From Acidobacteriota bacterium (lineage in GTDB: Bacteria > Acidobacteriota > Vicinamibacteria > Vicinamibacterales > Vicinamibacteraceae), in assembly GCA_023429845.1 (NCBI GenBank), contig JAEZCY010000143.1, forward strand, positions 1-41,691: DNA of 41,691 nt, in the 5' to 3' direction. The notes beneath the pieces are model-generated. The model was not told the DNA's origin. It was given only the letters and a program-made list of their open reading frames with translations, and did no database searches. Each line of letters begins with the position of its first letter. The stretch's first letter is position 1. Positions 40,420 to 41,691 of this stretch are shown here, piece after piece. The translations under genes were made by a program, and so were the position numbers.

Positions 40420-41420
40420 CCTTCGACGAGCGCGTCAAAGCGGTCGCCGACAAGCAGTTCACGGAGCGCCAGGCGCGATTCCTGGTGACCGTCATGCTTC
40501 ACTCCGGCATCTGCATGAGGCGCCACTACTGCGCGTTTGCCGGCATCCGGCATGGGCAGGTGGACGTTAACTTCTTCGACCGTCTCACGGCCGACAAGTT
40601 CGCGACGGCCTTCGACTGCAAACACAACCGTGCCCGGATCTATCACGTCCACCACCGCGCGCTGTACGAGGCGATCGGCGAGCCTCATTCGCGCTTGAGA
40701 AAGCCCCTCGCGCTCGCCAGAGCCGTCGAGAACGTAATGATCCTCGACGCCGTGATCGCACGACCTGAGGTCACCTGGCTCGCCACTGAACGCGAGAAGG
40801 TTGAGCACTTCGCGTTGCGGGTCGGGCAGCTTCTCCACCGGGAGGAGTTCCCTCACTTGGAGTTCGGTGAAGCTGGATCAACCACGACACGGTTCTTCCC
40901 GGACAGGCTGCCGATCGGCGTGGACCCAGACCACCACGGGCACCTGTTCCTGTACCTCGTCACCCGCCGGGTTCCTGTCGACTTCCGCCCGTTCCTACAG
41001 CGCCACGCCGACCTTCTGAGAGCCCTGCCCAAGTGGACTCTGCAGCTGCTGGTGCCGGCTCACTTGGCGGAATCGACCGAGGCATTCCTTGCCGCGGCGC
41101 GTCAGGAACTGGCGGCGCCGCTCCGGGCCTCCGTCGTGGAGGAACTGCGCTGGTACTTCAACGAACGCCAGCGGATCACCGTTGCCGATGACAGTGCGCG
41201 GAGCGTCGACCCCGTCCGGTATCAGCGCGTCTGCCGCGCCTTCGGGGCACCCCGATACCGAGTGCTGTATCGCACCTGGACGCGCGTCGGTGACCGTGCA
41301 GTGAACGGCCTTCAGTCGCGAGTCCTGGCCGACGCACTGGAGCGCCGCACGGGGCGAATCGAGCACCAGTCGCTGCCACGTCCGTACCTTCATCTCTCTC
41401 CCCTGGTAGGCACGGCATGA
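40416..41420 (+). CDS. Uncharacterised mobile-element protein with N-terminal winged-helix region
   Basis: A 334-aa soluble protein starting with GTG that overlaps the preceding stop (GTGA). The N-terminal 95 residues resemble the winged-helix part seen in phage/ICE proteins beside conjugation genes (TERQARFLVTVMLHSGICMRRHYCAFAGI, then FFDRLTADKFATAF). The middle has helical LARAVENVMILDAVIARPEV and a beta-containing core TRFFPDRLPIGVDPDHHGHLFLYLVTRRVP, where the DPDHHGH stretch may be metal-binding. The C-terminal 150 residues are mostly helical. No relaxase HUH or Tyr motif is clear. Function unknown; context argues for DNA transfer or replication of the element. Confidence 0.6.
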   Translation: MTFDERVKAVADKQFTERQARFLVTVMLHSGICMRRHYCAFAGIRHGQVDVNFFDRLTADKFATAFDCKHNRARIYHVHHRALYEAIGEPHSRLRKPLALARAVENVMILDAVIARPEVTWLATEREKVEHFALRVGQLLHREEFPHLEFGEAGSTTTRFFPDRLPIGVDPDHHGHLFLYLVTRRVPVDFRPFLQRHADLLRALPKWTLQLLVPAHLAESTEAFLAAARQELAAPLRASVVEELRWYFNERQRITVADDSARSVDPVRYQRVCRAFGAPRYRVLYRTWTRVGDRAVNGLQSRVLADALERRTGRIEHQSLPRPYLHLSPLVGTA

Positions 41421-41691
41421 GCGGGACAGCACTAGACAATAGGGTAGACAACCGGCTGGGAGGCACTTGTCTAGTCCGGCAGGCGGAGCCTGCAGCCGAA
41501 CGCACCGTCCTCGAGCGAGAGCCAGCGTCTCACGTCCCCTGTGTCATGGCCTTGCCCTGCAAGGAGATGCAGGCACCGACGGCCAACGCAACGGGCGGCG
41601 TTCTGTGCCGCCCGCCGAGCGCGGCGGACACGCACTACACAGCGAATCGGGGGGGGGGGGGGGGGGCCCGCGGGGGGGGGCGGGGGGGGGG
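41417..41691 (+). CDS. Possible 5' part of a further gene, runs off the window
   Basis: An open frame starts with ATG overlapping the preceding stop (ATGA) and stays open into the G-homopolymer at the window end. The readable product (MSGTALDNRVDNRLGGTCLV...) is rich in Cys, Ala and Pro and matches nothing I recognise. It also covers the TAGACAA repeat cluster, so it could equally be non-coding. Bases after about 41648 are homopolymer and should not be trusted. Confidence 0.28.
   Translation, partial: MSGTALDNRVDNRLGGTCLVRQAEPAAERTVLEREPASHVPCVMALPCKEMQAPTANATGGVLCRPPSAADTHYTANRGGGGGARGGGRGG
41431..41475. repeat. Three TAGACAA motifs with a 9-bp inverted repeat
   Basis: ACTAGACAA at 41431-41439 is matched by its exact inverse TTGTCTAGT at 41467-41475, with a third TAGACAA in direct orientation at 41445-41451 (12-bp phase to the first). 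Position directly behind the transfer genes suits an origin-of-transfer, recombinase arm or operator site, but none is proven. Confidence 0.45.
41648..41691. repeat. G-homopolymer end of the contig
   Basis: Forty-four bases that are almost all G, interrupted only by CCC-GC and single C residues. Such ends are typical of sequencing or assembly artefacts and should not be read as biology. Confidence 0.8.

Noticed and set aside
12614..41691. Integrase, transposase or CRISPR array
   Set aside because: I looked for recombinase RHRY/DDE patterns in the real frames and for regularly spaced repeats and found none.

Overview
The window looks like a chromosomal piece from a high-GC, diderm, free-living bacterium. 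A Vicinamibacteria-type member of the Acidobacteriota is my best guess. That rests on very high GC, a secreted GH3 hexosaminidase, a lipoprotein with a VTGCL-type motif and a degenerate repeat of the kind common in that group. It is an inference, not a demonstrated assignment. Both ends run into homopolymeric G/C, as in contig ends.

Region 1 (1-12.6 kb) appears to be ordinary chromosome. Two molybdenum-cofactor genes on the minus strand (moeA and moaB/mogA) flank a tightly overlapped plus-strand signalling operon: hybrid histidine kinase, cheR, cheB methylesterase, and a response regulator fused to a kinase. Then come a secreted GH3 hexosaminidase, tRNA-Arg(ACG) followed by tadA (whose enzyme modifies exactly that tRNA), a glyoxalase-fold/AraC pair, a lipoprotein and tRNA-Ser(CGA).

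Region 2 (12.6-24.8 kb) starts immediately after the tRNA-Ser 3' end and is a defence island. It holds a Type I restriction-modification operon (hsdR, a half-length hsdS, hsdM), a membrane-anchored HerA/DUF87 ATPase, a divergent XRE repressor/ImmA-type protease pair, a four-gene ubiquitin-like conjugation operon (Ubl, E2, JAB/JAMM peptidase, E1), and a protein with a HEPN-like Rx4H motif. The Ubl-E2-JAB-E1 order is that of the antiviral Bil (bacterial ISG15-like) operons, here with a single-domain Ubl ending in GGGV. A 13-nt palindrome lies midway between candidate divergent promoters of the repressor and the Ubl operon. The Ubl leader also contains a segment that looks like a tRNA D-arm.

Region 3 (24.8-30.5 kb) encodes an apparently exported TPR-CHAT caspase-like protease translationally coupled to a PDZ-S41 protease. 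Convergent to them is a sigma factor/zinc anti-sigma pair. This is plausibly one proteolysis-linked regulatory unit.

Region 4 (30.6-41.7 kb) is a Trb/VirB-type conjugation operon: VirB2, VirB3, VirB4, VirB9, VirB10, two tandem TrbJ/VirB5 paralogues, TrbL/VirB6, a 55-aa membrane peptide, VirB8 and a small two-TM protein. Two DNA-processing-type proteins of uncertain function follow, then a short region with three TAGACAA motifs and a homopolymer end. No relaxase, coupling protein, VirB11 or integrase is seen, so regions 2-4 are best read as part of an integrative conjugative element or genomic island, possibly inserted at tRNA-Ser, whose other end lies outside the window.
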